A stretch of 64,000 nt of DNA from Crocinitomix algicola (lineage in GTDB: Bacteria; Bacteroidota; Bacteroidia; Flavobacteriales_D; Crocinitomicaceae). This document shows positions 9,217 through 18,520 of the stretch, piece after piece; position 1 is the first letter of the stretch; every line of letters starts with the position of its first letter. The stretch is taken from positions 124,001 through 188,000 of the forward strand of contig NZ_LYPF02000007.1 in NCBI RefSeq assembly GCF_001661595.2, written 5' to 3'. Under the pieces are notes generated by a model that worked only from the letters and a program-made list of their open reading frames with translations, had not been told where the DNA came from and did no database searches. Made by a program: the position numbers and the translations under genes.

Positions 9217-9666
9217 ATGGCACATAAGAAAGGAGTCGGATCTTCGAAGAATGGTAGAGAATCAGAATCGAAACGTCTTGGTGTTAAGATTTTTGGTGGA
9301 CAAGCGGCAATCGCTGGTAACATCATTATCAGACAAAGAGGAACAAAACATCACCCAGGTGATAACGTAGGTATGGGTAAAGATCATACATTATTTGCTC
9401 TAACTGATGGTGTGGTTCAATTTACAAAGAAAAGAAATAATAGATCTTTCGTATCTGTTGTTCCTTTCGAAGTTGAAGCACCTGCTCAGCCAAAAGCAAA
9501 ACCAGCAGCGAAAGTAGCTGAAGAAAAAGCACCTGCTGCTGAAGCTAGTTCTGATGACTTGAATTCTAAAACTGTAGCTGAGTTAAAAGAATTGGCGAAG
9601 GAAAAAGGAATTTCTGGTATTTCAGGAATGAAAAAAGCGGAATTAATTGAAGCTTTACAAGCTTAA
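9217..9666 (+). CDS. rpmA: 50S ribosomal protein L27 with C-terminal Rho_N-like domain
   Basis: I place the start at 9217 ([13 protein letters not shown]), the normal L27 N-terminus; an upstream in-frame ATG at 9187 would add ten unlikely residues. Residues 1-86 are ordinary L27, near the peptidyl transferase centre. Residues 87-112 are a linker rich in Ala, Lys, Glu and Pro. Residues 113-149 ([18 protein letters not shown] and on) match the Rho N-terminal/SAP-like helical motif, a nucleic-acid-binding element. L27 is usually 85-90 residues, so this is an added domain of unknown use. No frameshift is involved. Confidence 0.95.
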   Translation: MAHKKGVGSSKNGRESESKRLGVKIFGGQAAIAGNIIIRQRGTKHHPGDNVGMGKDHTLFALTDGVVQFTKKRNNRSFVSVVPFEVEAPAQPKAKPAAKVAEEKAPAAEASSDDLNSKTVAELKELAKEKGISGISGMKKAELIEALQA

Positions 9667-9685
9667 AGAAGAATAAGAATAATGT

Positions 9686-9723
9686 AAAAACTCCTTTCAG
9701 CTTTGCTGTTAGGAGTTTTTTTG
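9686..9723 (+). terminator. Terminator of the rplU-rpmA operon
   Basis: AAAAACTCCT (9686-9695) pairs with AGGAGTTTTT (9711-9720), with an inner CAGC-TTT-GCTG hairpin, and is followed by a T run. Confidence 0.85.
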
Positions 9724-9788
9724 TTTTAAGAGGTTTTAATCGCCATTATAACAAGGACATTTTATATTTTTACAAAAAAAGATAATCA

Positions 9789-11057
9789 ATGCTCGAAATT
9801 GCACGCATAAGAGAAAATAAAGAAGCTATCATCGAACTTTTAAAGGTTCGAAATTTTGATGGTGCTCCACTCATTGAAAAAATTCTAAAAGCCGACGAAA
9901 ATTGGCGTTCTTCCAAAACCAAATTAGAGAATGTCTTGGCTGAATCGAACGGTATTGCTAAACAGATTGGTCAATTATTCCGAGAAGGAAAACAAGTTGA
10001 AGCGAATGAGGCTAAGGCGAAAGGAGCAGCCTTAAAAGAAGAAGAAAAAGTGCTAAACGATGAGGTAGGTGGATTTGCGAAGGAATTACAGGAATTGTTA
10101 TTTGAGGTGCCCAACGTTCCACACCCATCTGTACCTCAGGGAAATTCTGATGAAGAAAATGAAGTCATTGATACTCCTGATACTTTACCTGAAAAAAAAG
10201 ATTTCTGGTTGCCGCATTGGGAACTGGCAAAAAAATATGATTTGATTGATTTTGAATTAGGAGTTAAAGTAACCGGTGCTGGATTCCCTTTTTATAAAGG
10301 AAAAGGTGCGCGTTTACAACGAGCGCTAATTAATTTTTTCCTTGATGAAGCACGAGATGCTGGTTATCAAGAAATTATTCCTCCTTTCGTGGTAAATGAA
10401 AACTCTGGTTATGGTACCGGTCAATTGCCTGATAAAGAAGGACAAATGTACCACGATGCAAAGGATGATTTATACCTCATTCCAACAGCAGAGGTGCCTC
10501 TTACAAATATGTACCGTGATGTTTTATTGAAGGAAAAAGATTTCCCAATCAAATTAACGGGATACACACCTTGTTTTAGAAGAGAAGCTGGCTCTTATGG
10601 TAGCCATGTTAGAGGGTTGAATCGATTGCATCAATTCGATAAGGTTGAGTTGGTTAGAATTGAACACCCTAATAATTCATACGCGGTCCTTGATGAAATG
10701 ACTGCCTATGTTCAAGGTTTGCTAAAGAAATTAGGTTTGCCTTATCGTACATTACGTTTATGTGGAGGTGATTTAGGTTTCACTTCTGCATTAACCTACG
10801 ACTTAGAGGTGTATTCGGTTGGTCAAGATAAGTGGTTGGAAGTGAGTTCGATTTCTAACTTTGAGACGTTTCAAGCAAATAGACTGAAGTTGAGATTTAA
10901 AGATGAACAAAATAAAAAGCAATTGGCGCATACTTTAAATGGAAGTGCTTTGGCTTTGCCAAGAATTTTGGCAACCCTCTTAGAGAATAATCAGTCAGAA
11001 GATGGTATTGAAATCCCTGAAGTTCTCGTTCCTTATACAGGATTTGATAAAATATAG
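9789..11057 (+). CDS. serS: Serine--tRNA ligase
   Basis: 422 residues. The N-terminal 110 residues form the long antiparallel coiled coil that grips the tRNA variable arm. The class II catalytic core follows, with TAEVPLTNMY, FRREAGSYG (motif 2) and the C-terminal NGSALALPRILATLLENNQ (motif 3). It charges tRNA-Ser with serine. Length and motifs are normal. A lipoprotein gene begins 2 bases after the stop and is probably co-transcribed. Confidence 0.97.
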   Translation: MLEIARIRENKEAIIELLKVRNFDGAPLIEKILKADENWRSSKTKLENVLAESNGIAKQIGQLFREGKQVEANEAKAKGAALKEEEKVLNDEVGGFAKELQELLFEVPNVPHPSVPQGNSDEENEVIDTPDTLPEKKDFWLPHWELAKKYDLIDFELGVKVTGAGFPFYKGKGARLQRALINFFLDEARDAGYQEIIPPFVVNENSGYGTGQLPDKEGQMYHDAKDDLYLIPTAEVPLTNMYRDVLLKEKDFPIKLTGYTPCFRREAGSYGSHVRGLNRLHQFDKVELVRIEHPNNSYAVLDEMTAYVQGLLKKLGLPYRTLRLCGGDLGFTSALTYDLEVYSVGQDKWLEVSSISNFETFQANRLKLRFKDEQNKKQLAHTLNGSALALPRILATLLENNQSEDGIEIPEVLVPYTGFDKI

Positions 11058-11059
11058 TT

Positions 11060-11638
11060 ATGGAAATAAAGAAGAAAAAAGGTATTAATATTTTTTACGC
11101 ATTTATCCTTTTTTTAGGATTTGTATCGTGTAACCCTGCAGAGCAATATAAAACTGAATTGTCGGAAATTGACTCTAGTCTACAAGTAATTGATAGTTTA
11201 GAGATGCTATTCGATGGAATAGAATTTGATAGCTTAAAATTAATGGCAGAGCATGTTATCAACAATGAGAAGCAGATTAAATTGCTGTATAAACCGGATA
11301 CGCTGGACGAAAACCTGGGTAAATTGATGAATGAAGCGAAAACTGTCCGTAAAAAATTAGGAAATGTTCAAAAAGATCAAGTCGCTTTTGGAGACGAACT
11401 AAATGCAGTTAAAAATCAATTTAAGGATTTGAAAGCTGATATACTTGAAGGTTTGTATGACGATCAACAGATAGAGGAGTATTTAAATGTTGAAAAGGCG
11501 GCTCTAAATAAGGTTTTTGTTGGATTTACGGGTTTTCATAAGATGCAAATTGGTGAAAAAGGTCGCTACTATCATGCCACTCCTTTGATAGATGAATACA
11601 TTAAAAACTTGAAGTCTAAGAATGACATTGGGGGTTAA
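11060..11638 (+). CDS. Uncharacterised lipoprotein with coiled coil
   Basis: 192 residues. An N-terminal hydrophobic segment ending LGFVSCNPAEQ gives a lipoprotein signal with lipidated Cys near residue 24. The rest is charged and largely helical (SEIDSSLQVIDSLEMLF, FGDELNAVKNQFKDLKADI), suggesting a coiled coil in the periplasm or on a membrane face. I do not recognise a family. It follows serS directly and its end overlaps the region before the TPR gene start, so the two envelope proteins may work together. Confidence 0.75.
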   Translation: MEIKKKKGINIFYAFILFLGFVSCNPAEQYKTELSEIDSSLQVIDSLEMLFDGIEFDSLKLMAEHVINNEKQIKLLYKPDTLDENLGKLMNEAKTVRKKLGNVQKDQVAFGDELNAVKNQFKDLKADILEGLYDDQQIEEYLNVEKAALNKVFVGFTGFHKMQIGEKGRYYHATPLIDEYIKNLKSKNDIGG

Positions 11639-11648
11639 TTTTAAAATA

Positions 11649-13454
11649 ATGTTCTTAATGAGCTGGTTCATAGGAATCAGTTTATATTCTCATGCCCAAC
11701 CAGTAGATAATGAAACAAAATTGGCCGATCATTATTTTGATCGGGGAGACTTTGAAAAGGCCGAAGTATACTATGAAAAGGCTTATAAACGTTATGATGC
11801 ACAAAAGTATTTCGATCGATACTTTCAATGTCTTTATTATCAAGAAAAATTTGCAGAATGTGAAAAACTAGCGGAAAAACGAATTCGAAAGGATCCGTAT
11901 ACCATTGAAAATAAATTTAAGCTAGCCACTGTATATAAAGCAACTGATCGTGATAGTGATGCCCAAGATATCTATGAAAGCCTGATTAAAGACCTTCCTC
12001 CAATTCAATCAAGAATTGATGATTTAGGTGAGTTGTTCGTAAGTGAAAATCTGCATCAATATGCACTTGAGACTTATTTACGGGGGCGAAAGTTGATAAA
12101 AAAGGGATATTCTTTTCAATTAGAATTAGCCCAAGTTTATTCAGCGCTGAATCGACCAAGCGATATGATTTCGGAGTATTTAAATTTGTTAAATTATAGT
12201 CCTGTCTATGTGAGAACGGTACAAACGTACTTATCTAGGGCTGTTGATTTCGAGTCTGATCCCATAATGGTTGATTTGTTGAGGGAGGAAATCCTTTTAA
12301 AGGTTCAAAAAAATCCGGATGAAATTGTCTTTAATGAGATGTTTATATGGTATTATCTCCAGAAAAAGGAATTTTCGGGCGCTGTAATTCAAGCAAAAGC
12401 ATTGGATAAAAAATTAAATGAGAAAGGTAAGCGATTGTTGGATATTGGTTGGGTCTGTCAAACCAATAAAGCCTATAAAGATGCTGCAAAGGCGTATCAG
12501 TATGTAATAGATTTAGGGCCAGGAACGCCTTATTACCATCGTGCCGTTCAAAATAAATTGAATGTAAACTTCATGGCTATAACATCAAAAAAATCGTACA
12601 CAAATTCCGAGCTATTAGATGTTGCAGCAGACTTTGAAAATGCCTTGAAGGAAATGGGGAAAAATCAACAAAGTTTGGAGGTAATGATTCAGTTGGCAGA
12701 AATTTATGCCTTTTATCTTGATCAAGCCGCGAATGGTTTGGCTTTAGTGAATGAAGCATTGAATATTCCTTCAAATCGTAAAAATACTGCTCAACTAAAA
12801 ATTTTGAAAGGGGATATATATGTAATTATGGGGGATATTTGGGAGGCGTCCATCTTATATATGCAAGTTGAAAATGATTTTACTGAAGATGTAATTGGAC
12901 ACGAAGCAAAATATAAAAACGCAAGGGTTTTTTATTATGATGGTGAATTTGATTACGCAAAGTTACAATTAGATGTTTTAAAGGCTTCAACAAGTAAGTT
13001 AATCGCTAATGATGCCATGCAACTTTCACTTTTATTGCAAGATAATTTAGGGATTGATACAAGCTTAGCACCAGTTCAAATGTTTGCTGAAGCTGATTTA
13101 CTTTTAGCGCAACATAAATATGATCAAGCCATTTCAAAATTGGATAGTTTAATTATAAAGTTTCCTTTTCATAGTATCGTTGATGAAGTACTCTTTAAAA
13201 AAGCTGAAGTCTTTGAAAAAAAACAGGATTGGGAGAAGTCTATTATGTTTTATAAAGAAGTTTTAGAGTCGTATGGGCACGATATTTTGGGGGATGATGC
13301 AGCGTTCAAATTAGCTCAGATTTATGAGAATAGGCTGAATGATAATGCAGAGGCCGTCAAATACTATGAAAAAATTTTATTTGACTTTAAATCTAGTTTA
13401 TACACAGCAGAGGCCCGTGAACGATACCGGGCGATTAACCGAAAGGTGAATTAA
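11649..13454 (+). CDS. Exported tetratricopeptide-repeat protein
   Basis: I prefer the ATG at 11649 because it gives a clean signal peptide (MFLMSWFIGISLYSHAQ). An earlier in-frame ATG at 11622 overlaps the lipoprotein gene by 17 bases. The mature part, about 585 residues, is built of TPR-type helical hairpins (LADHYFDRGDFEKAEVYYEK at the start; AAFKLAQIYENRLNDNAEAV near the end). The protein is probably a periplasmic scaffold. Its order, lipoprotein then TPR protein then DUF4286, suggests a small envelope operon; partner and function are not evident. Confidence 0.85.
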   Translation: MFLMSWFIGISLYSHAQPVDNETKLADHYFDRGDFEKAEVYYEKAYKRYDAQKYFDRYFQCLYYQEKFAECEKLAEKRIRKDPYTIENKFKLATVYKATDRDSDAQDIYESLIKDLPPIQSRIDDLGELFVSENLHQYALETYLRGRKLIKKGYSFQLELAQVYSALNRPSDMISEYLNLLNYSPVYVRTVQTYLSRAVDFESDPIMVDLLREEILLKVQKNPDEIVFNEMFIWYYLQKKEFSGAVIQAKALDKKLNEKGKRLLDIGWVCQTNKAYKDAAKAYQYVIDLGPGTPYYHRAVQNKLNVNFMAITSKKSYTNSELLDVAADFENALKEMGKNQQSLEVMIQLAEIYAFYLDQAANGLALVNEALNIPSNRKNTAQLKILKGDIYVIMGDIWEASILYMQVENDFTEDVIGHEAKYKNARVFYYDGEFDYAKLQLDVLKASTSKLIANDAMQLSLLLQDNLGIDTSLAPVQMFAEADLLLAQHKYDQAISKLDSLIIKFPFHSIVDEVLFKKAEVFEKKQDWEKSIMFYKEVLESYGHDILGDDAAFKLAQIYENRLNDNAEAVKYYEKILFDFKSSLYTAEARERYRAINRKVN

Positions 13455-13464
13455 TTTTTTTAAC

Positions 13465-13782
13465 ATGCAAGTGATTTACAATGTTACGGTTTCGGTGGAT
13501 GTAGACCGAGCGGATGAATGGTTAACGTATATGAAGGATAGACATATTCCGGACATGATGAAAACAGGCCAATTTATTGAAGCTAAAATTTCGAAAGTTC
13601 TTGGCCATGAAGAAGGGGGAACTACCTACGCAATTCAATATTTATGTGAAAGCATGGAAGTATATGAAAATTACCAATCAGAATTCGCTCCTGCCTTACA
13701 AGCTGATCATATGAATAAATTTGGATCTTGTACAGCTGCTTTTAGAACGCTTTTGCAGGTACACCAAGGGTTTAAGGTATGA
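13465..13782 (+). CDS. DUF4286 family protein
   Basis: 105 residues beginning MQVIYNVTVSVD. The ferredoxin-like alpha/beta pattern with MKDRHIPDMMKTGQF and QYLCESMEVYENYQ is typical of the small Bacteroidetes DUF4286 family. No catalytic residues stand out. It starts 10 bases after the TPR gene and its stop overlaps the rsmA start by 4 bases (ATGA), so it is translationally coupled to rsmA. Function unknown. Confidence 0.85.
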   Translation: MQVIYNVTVSVDVDRADEWLTYMKDRHIPDMMKTGQFIEAKISKVLGHEEGGTTYAIQYLCESMEVYENYQSEFAPALQADHMNKFGSCTAAFRTLLQVHQGFKV

Positions 13783-14561
13783 CAGTTAAAGCAAAAAAAC
13801 ATCTCGGTCAACATTTCTTGAATGACACTTCTGTTTGTGAACGAATTGCGTCTTCAATTCATCATGAGAAAATAGATTTTAAAAAAGTGCTCGAAGTAGG
13901 ACCAGGAATGGGCGCATTGACCAACTATCTTCTTAAAAGAGAGGATTTAGATACGCATGTAATTGAAATTGATCGTGAGTCGGTGGCTTATTTAAAGGAG
14001 CATATGCCTTCCTTAAAAGGTAAGATTTATGATCAAGATTTTCTAAAAGTTGATTTACAGGAGTTAATGGGACCAGAAAATTTTGTGGTTGCTGGTAATT
14101 TTCCTTACAACATTTCGACTGAAATTCTGTTTAAAATTCTGGAATATCGGGAGCAAATCCCGGTAGTTGTTGGTATGTTTCAAAAGGAAGTTGCTGTTCG
14201 TGTTGCTGAAGGACCGGGTTCTAAAAAGTACGGTATTACTAGTGTTTTATTACAAGCATATTACGACATTGATTATCTTTTTACGGTACCTCCAGAAGTA
14301 TTTACTCCACCACCTAAAGTTGATTCCGGCGTTATTATCCTTAAACGTAATAATACGAAGAGTTTAGGTTGTGATGAAAAATTGTTTAAACGTGTAGTGA
14401 AACTTGCATTCAATCAACGTCGTAAAACCATTAGAAACTCATTAAAGTCGTTAATTAATGAACGTGAATTGGATATAGTTGGTCATGAAGAAGTGTTTTC
14501 TAAAAGACCTGAAGCGTTATCAGTCAGTGACTTTATTGAATTAACAAAGTTATTTGAATAA
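13779..14561 (+). CDS. rsmA: 16S rRNA dimethyladenosine transferase RsmA/KsgA
   Basis: 260 residues. It opens with KKHLGQHFLND. The S-adenosylmethionine site EVGPGMGALT lies near residue 40, followed by the catalytic NFPYNIST motif, which places the target adenines. It dimethylates two adjacent adenines in the 3' hairpin of 16S rRNA during small-subunit maturation. The C-terminal helical domain (FNQRRKTIRNSLK) is intact. It is the last gene of the DUF4286-rsmA pair. Confidence 0.97.
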   Translation: MTVKAKKHLGQHFLNDTSVCERIASSIHHEKIDFKKVLEVGPGMGALTNYLLKREDLDTHVIEIDRESVAYLKEHMPSLKGKIYDQDFLKVDLQELMGPENFVVAGNFPYNISTEILFKILEYREQIPVVVGMFQKEVAVRVAEGPGSKKYGITSVLLQAYYDIDYLFTVPPEVFTPPPKVDSGVIILKRNNTKSLGCDEKLFKRVVKLAFNQRRKTIRNSLKSLINERELDIVGHEEVFSKRPEALSVSDFIELTKLFE

Positions 14562-14600
14562 GTGTTATTATGGCGATATGTGAGTTAAGAGATAATTTTT

Positions 14601-14608
14601 TATATTTG
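14601..14608 (+). promoter_or_regulatory. -7 promoter element before the tandem barrel genes
   Basis: TATATTTG matches TAnnTTTG and lies 45 bases before the ATG at 14654. The -33 element is unclear. Confidence 0.45.
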
Positions 14609-14653
14609 TATAGTAAGCAAATTTACAACGACCCTACGTATTACTAGTTATTA

Positions 14654-15565
14654 ATGAAGAACTATTGTTTAGCATTTTTAGTGTTTTTTATGTGCTCTAA
14701 CTCCCAAGCACAGGTATGGAAAACATTACGTCATGAGGTGTCGTTTGGAGTAGGTGCGTCTAATTTTTTAGGAGATTTAGGCGGAGCTAAGGGCATAGGT
14801 ACGCACGGAATAAAAGATCTTAAGTTTAGGAGTACTAGGTCTACTATATCAGCAGGTTATAAGTATATGTTAAACCCTTATTTATCAGTTAGAAGTACCT
14901 TGATATGGAGCTTGCTAAGTGGGGACGATGCTTTAACGAAAAATACGGTTAGAAACAGCAGGAATTTAAGTTTCAGATCAAATATTGCTGAAATTTCAGG
15001 CTATATTGTTTATTACCCAACCGAGGACCGTGTCTTACCTCGATATAAAATTCAAGGTATTCGTGGGAATAAAACAACTTCAATATCACCATATTTATAC
15101 CTCGGAGTAGGAGTTACTTTTTTTAATCCTAAAGCGAATTATGAGGGGGAATGGGTAGCCCTTCAACCACTTGGAACAGAAGGTCAAGGATTAGCTGGAC
15201 GACCGGACAAGTACAATCGTTATACATTGTGTTTTCCGATAGGTGTAGGATTAAAATATCGCGTAAATAAGCAAATGTCAGTAAGCTTTGATGTTAGTTT
15301 GCGTTACACATTATCTGATTATATGGATGATGTAAGTACTTCATATTATATTGCGGACGAAATTTCGGCTAATTATGGTGAAGTAGCTGGAGCACTTTCT
15401 GATCGCTCTATTAACCCTGGACCATACGGGGTTTTAGAATACCCTGATGGAAGGAATAATTATTTGCAACGTGGTGATCCGCGCTATAATGACGCTTATA
15501 TGTTTGGAATTTTGTCGTTCCACTATCGTTTCGTTAAAGGACAAGTTTTCATTCCTAAATTCTAA
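14654..15565 (+). CDS. DUF6089-like outer-membrane beta-barrel protein, copy 1
   Basis: 303 residues with a signal peptide (ending NSQAQ) and the pattern of an eight- to ten-stranded barrel: GVGASNFLGDLGG, SAGYKYMLNPYLSVR, YLYLGVGVTFFNP, LGTEGQG, FDVSLRYTLSDYMDDVS, ending FHYRFVKGQVFIPKF. The PLGTEGQG and DYxDDVS motifs recur in the next two genes, so all three are paralogues; this copy is the most diverged. Such proteins sit in the outer membrane. No specific ligand or function can be read. Confidence 0.82.
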   Translation: MKNYCLAFLVFFMCSNSQAQVWKTLRHEVSFGVGASNFLGDLGGAKGIGTHGIKDLKFRSTRSTISAGYKYMLNPYLSVRSTLIWSLLSGDDALTKNTVRNSRNLSFRSNIAEISGYIVYYPTEDRVLPRYKIQGIRGNKTTSISPYLYLGVGVTFFNPKANYEGEWVALQPLGTEGQGLAGRPDKYNRYTLCFPIGVGLKYRVNKQMSVSFDVSLRYTLSDYMDDVSTSYYIADEISANYGEVAGALSDRSINPGPYGVLEYPDGRNNYLQRGDPRYNDAYMFGILSFHYRFVKGQVFIPKF

Positions 15566-15569
15566 CTGA

Positions 15570-16394
15570 ATGCGCATTTTGCTTACAATTTTGCTGCTTG
15601 GTTTTTTACTCCAAGTTAAAGCTCAGGGCTTCAAGTCAGCTGCTGAAGTTGGTGTATATGCCGGTGGTTCATACTATATTGGAGACCTAAATAGCAAGCA
15701 TCTAGTGGATAGTCGGTTTGCTTATGGAGGTATTTTTCGATACAATCTTTCAACGAGACATTCAATTCGTATAACTGGTTTTTACGGTAATGTCTGGGCG
15801 GATGACGCGAACAATTCAGATCCCTATAAATTTAATCGAAATTTGAATTTTCAAAGTCGTATATTAGAGTTAGCGGTTGGATATGAAATAGATTGGTTTA
15901 AGTATCGAATAAGTGATATGAAATATCCAATAACACCTTATTTTTTCTATCAATTTGCTTATGCTAGGATAAATCCAAAAACAGAAATTGATGGAAATGA
16001 GGTAGAATTAAGACCGCTTGGTACGGAGGGGCAAGGTACGGGAATTACAGGGACAAAAGATCGACTTTATAGCTTAAATCAGTTTACAGTGCCTTTAGGT
16101 ATTGGTGTAAAATTTAATTTACGCCCTCGTGTTGCAATGTCAATTGAGTATGGTGTTAGATTGACATTTACAGATTATCTTGATGATGTGTCTGGTAATT
16201 ATGTGCAAGAAGATCTTTTAATTGCTGCAAATGGACCTTTAGCGGCGGACTTGGCGAATCGTAGTCTCTCTAATGATTATTCAGGAATTAATCGTGGAAA
16301 TGCTGGAAATAAAGATTGGTATTCATTTTTTGGTGTAATGCTGACAGTAAAGCCATTTAAGCGTGACATCTGTGATATGCGGGGGTGGCGTTAA
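15570..16394 (+). CDS. DUF6089-like outer-membrane beta-barrel protein, copy 2
   Basis: 274 residues, signal peptide ending VKAQ. It shares long stretches with copy 3, for example YYIGDLN, NLSTRHSIR, DMKYPITPYFFYQ and FTDYLDDVSG. It starts 4 bases after copy 1 ends, so the genes are co-transcribed. Cysteine appears only near the C-terminus (KRDICDM), a position conserved in copy 3 (KSVCERM). Confidence 0.82.
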   Translation: MRILLTILLLGFLLQVKAQGFKSAAEVGVYAGGSYYIGDLNSKHLVDSRFAYGGIFRYNLSTRHSIRITGFYGNVWADDANNSDPYKFNRNLNFQSRILELAVGYEIDWFKYRISDMKYPITPYFFYQFAYARINPKTEIDGNEVELRPLGTEGQGTGITGTKDRLYSLNQFTVPLGIGVKFNLRPRVAMSIEYGVRLTFTDYLDDVSGNYVQEDLLIAANGPLAADLANRSLSNDYSGINRGNAGNKDWYSFFGVMLTVKPFKRDICDMRGWR

Positions 16395-16426
16395 GAATAA
16401 TCTAATCTAATTTCCGTTATAGTAAT

Positions 16427-17263
16427 ATGCGGAAATTTCTTTTGTCACTTCTAATATATGGATTATGCGTGTGTAGGACAACGGATTTACGTTGTCAAGA
16501 TTTCAATACGTGCTCTGAAATCGGTTTATTTTCAGGAGCGTCTTATTACATTGGTGATCTAAATCCTAATAGGCATTTTGTAGACTCTAAACTTAGTTTA
16601 GGAATTATTTATCGTTATAACGTATCTACGAGACATTCAGTTCGGGCTACGGCCTTTTATGGATACATTATGGCAAATGATGCGGATAATTCGAATGTTT
16701 CTTTGGTTAATAGAAATTTAAGTTTTAATTCGAAATTATTTGAGTTAGCAATAGGGTATGAGTTGGATCTATTTAAATATCGAATCAACGATATGAAATA
16801 TCCCTTTTCACCCTATTTTTTCTATCAAATAGCTTATACACGTATCAATCCTACAACTGAATTTAATGGTGAAATGATAGATTTACAACCACTTGGCACG
16901 GAGGGACAAGGTACTACATTGTCAGATAGAAAAAAGTATAATTTAAATCAAATTGTTGTTCCTCTTGGTATTGGGTTAAAGGTAAATTTAAAGAAGAATG
17001 TTGCAGTATCGTTTGAATATGGAATAAGGAAGACGTTTACCGACTACTTAGATGATGTTTCAGGTGTTTACGTGGACAAGGCTATTTTACGTGCTGAAAA
17101 TGGCCCCCTTGCTGCTGAACTATCTAACCGCTCTTCATCAGAAAGTGCTCAACTATTGAATCGTGGTAATGGAGCGAATAAGGATTGGTATAGTTTCTAT
17201 GGTTTTATGTTGACGATTAAGCCATTTAATAAATCCGTTTGTGAACGGATGAAAGGACGTTAG
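16427..17263 (+). CDS. DUF6089-like outer-membrane beta-barrel protein, copy 3
   Basis: 278 residues and the closest relative of copy 2 along its whole length. The N-terminus is hydrophobic but less regular as a signal peptide (LLIYGLCVCRTTDLRCQDF), with three Cys, one possibly a lipidation site. It ends convergently with the DUF420 gene; the two stop codons share the four bases TTAG at 17260-17263. Confidence 0.82.
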   Translation: MRKFLLSLLIYGLCVCRTTDLRCQDFNTCSEIGLFSGASYYIGDLNPNRHFVDSKLSLGIIYRYNVSTRHSVRATAFYGYIMANDADNSNVSLVNRNLSFNSKLFELAIGYELDLFKYRINDMKYPFSPYFFYQIAYTRINPTTEFNGEMIDLQPLGTEGQGTTLSDRKKYNLNQIVVPLGIGLKVNLKKNVAVSFEYGIRKTFTDYLDDVSGVYVDKAILRAENGPLAAELSNRSSSESAQLLNRGNGANKDWYSFYGFMLTIKPFNKSVCERMKGR

Positions 17264-17802
17264 GTTCCGTAAAAAGGACTAATCATTAAATAGACTACAA
17301 CACCAGATACTGCTACATATAGCCAGATGGGAAACGTAATTTTAGCCAAACGTCGGTGTGCTTTAAAGTTGTTTGAAATAGCTTTTAAATAGGTAATCAT
17401 TACCAAAGGTATGATAGCAATACTTAAAATAATATGGGTTACCAGTAGAAAAAGATAAATATATTTAATAAAACCTTCGTTACCATAGCTAGTATGACTT
17501 GATGTCATATGGTAAATTACATATCCAACTAAAAACAGTAAAGAACATAGAATGGCCAATTTCATGAGGTTCTCATGGCGTTTTTTATTTCCATTTTTGA
17601 TACTTATTACAGCGAATACAAGAAGAATAGCAGTTAATGCATTAATAGAAGCATAAATTGGAGGCAAGAAAGAGGTGTCTATTCCTTCAATATGTACACG
17701 AAATAGAAGTGCCACTACTAAAGGTATAACAATAGATAATATGACAACTAAAGGCCTATATTTTTTCTCAATCTCCGGTCGGTAATCTTGATTATTCTCC
17801 AT
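17260..17802 (-). CDS. DUF420 membrane protein (CtaM-like, oxidase-associated)
   Basis: About 180 residues with four to five membrane helices (PLVVILSIVIPLVVALLF, AILLVFAVISI, LLFLVGYVIYHM, IILSIAIIPLVMITY, IWLYVAVSGVVVYLM). Two conserved histidines in the YHMTSSHTSYG region fit DUF420 proteins, which accompany haem-copper oxidases and in Bacillus (CtaM) are needed for oxidase maturation. I take ATG 17802 (MENNQ); an ATG 12 bases earlier is possible. It overlaps the SCO gene by 11 bases and is the last gene of the respiratory block. Confidence 0.85.
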   Translation of the reverse strand: MENNQDYRPEIEKKYRPLVVILSIVIPLVVALLFRVHIEGIDTSFLPPIYASINALTAILLVFAVISIKNGNKKRHENLMKLAILCSLLFLVGYVIYHMTSSHTSYGNEGFIKYIYLFLLVTHIILSIAIIPLVMITYLKAISNNFKAHRRLAKITFPIWLYVAVSGVVVYLMISPFYGT

Positions 17803-18442
17803 ACTCTGTCGCAATTAATGTTCTAATATCCTTTTCTAATTGATCTACTTCTTCTGTTACAGTTCCAGTGTACAAGCCACGAATATGTCCTTCACGGTCG
17901 ACCAATACAAAATGTTCAGAATGTAAAAAACCTCCTTCAGCTTCTTCATCCTCCATTGCGTTTAGCATATAGCCGTTTCTTCCGAGATCATGAACATATT
18001 CTCGTTCGCCATATAGAAAATACCAGTTATGGGTGTCTAAGTTTTTATCTTTAATATATTGATTGAGTTTTGGAATGCTATCTCTTTTTGGATCTATGGT
18101 ATGTGATAAAAACTGTAATTCTTCTATATCATTCGTGTTTTCCTGTAGTCGTTTCATCTGAGCTATCATGGCAGGACAAATTGCTGGACAACTAGTAAAA
18201 AAGAAATTTGCCACGTGTATTTTTCCCTTAACACGTTCATTGTTAAATTCAGAACTGTCTTGTGCTAATAATTGATAGGTTGGAATTGTATGGTAGGAAG
18301 TGTCTCCAGGCGCTATTTCATGAAATCCAAAATACGGAAGTCCTGAACTCTTGGGTTGACGACTATTATTGTTGCTTGATGCTGTATCCTGACAGGCTGT
18401 GATTAAAAGGCCTATCGTTAAAACGTATAATAATTTCTTCAT
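17792..18442 (-). CDS. SCO1/SenC-family copper chaperone for cytochrome oxidase
   Basis: 216 residues with a lipoprotein-type start (LLITACQDTASS). The thioredoxin-like domain has the copper-binding CPAICP (Cys-x3-Cys) in FFTSCPAICPAM and the third ligand His in LHSEHFVLVD. SCO proteins deliver copper to the CuA site of cytochrome c oxidase subunit II or keep it reduced. It lies in the oxidase cluster, between the second SCO-like gene and DUF420, in keeping with that job. Confidence 0.92.
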   Translation of the reverse strand: MKKLLYVLTIGLLITACQDTASSNNNSRQPKSSGLPYFGFHEIAPGDTSYHTIPTYQLLAQDSSEFNNERVKGKIHVANFFFTSCPAICPAMIAQMKRLQENTNDIEELQFLSHTIDPKRDSIPKLNQYIKDKNLDTHNWYFLYGEREYVHDLGRNGYMLNAMEDEEAEGGFLHSEHFVLVDREGHIRGLYTGTVTEEVDQLEKDIRTLIATEYGE

Positions 18443-18520
18443 GCTTTAAACTTTTAGCAAAAGTAACGAAAGTAGGGGAGGTTTGGTAGAGCTTAAGAGG
18501 GAGTTGGTTGAATTTTGAAT

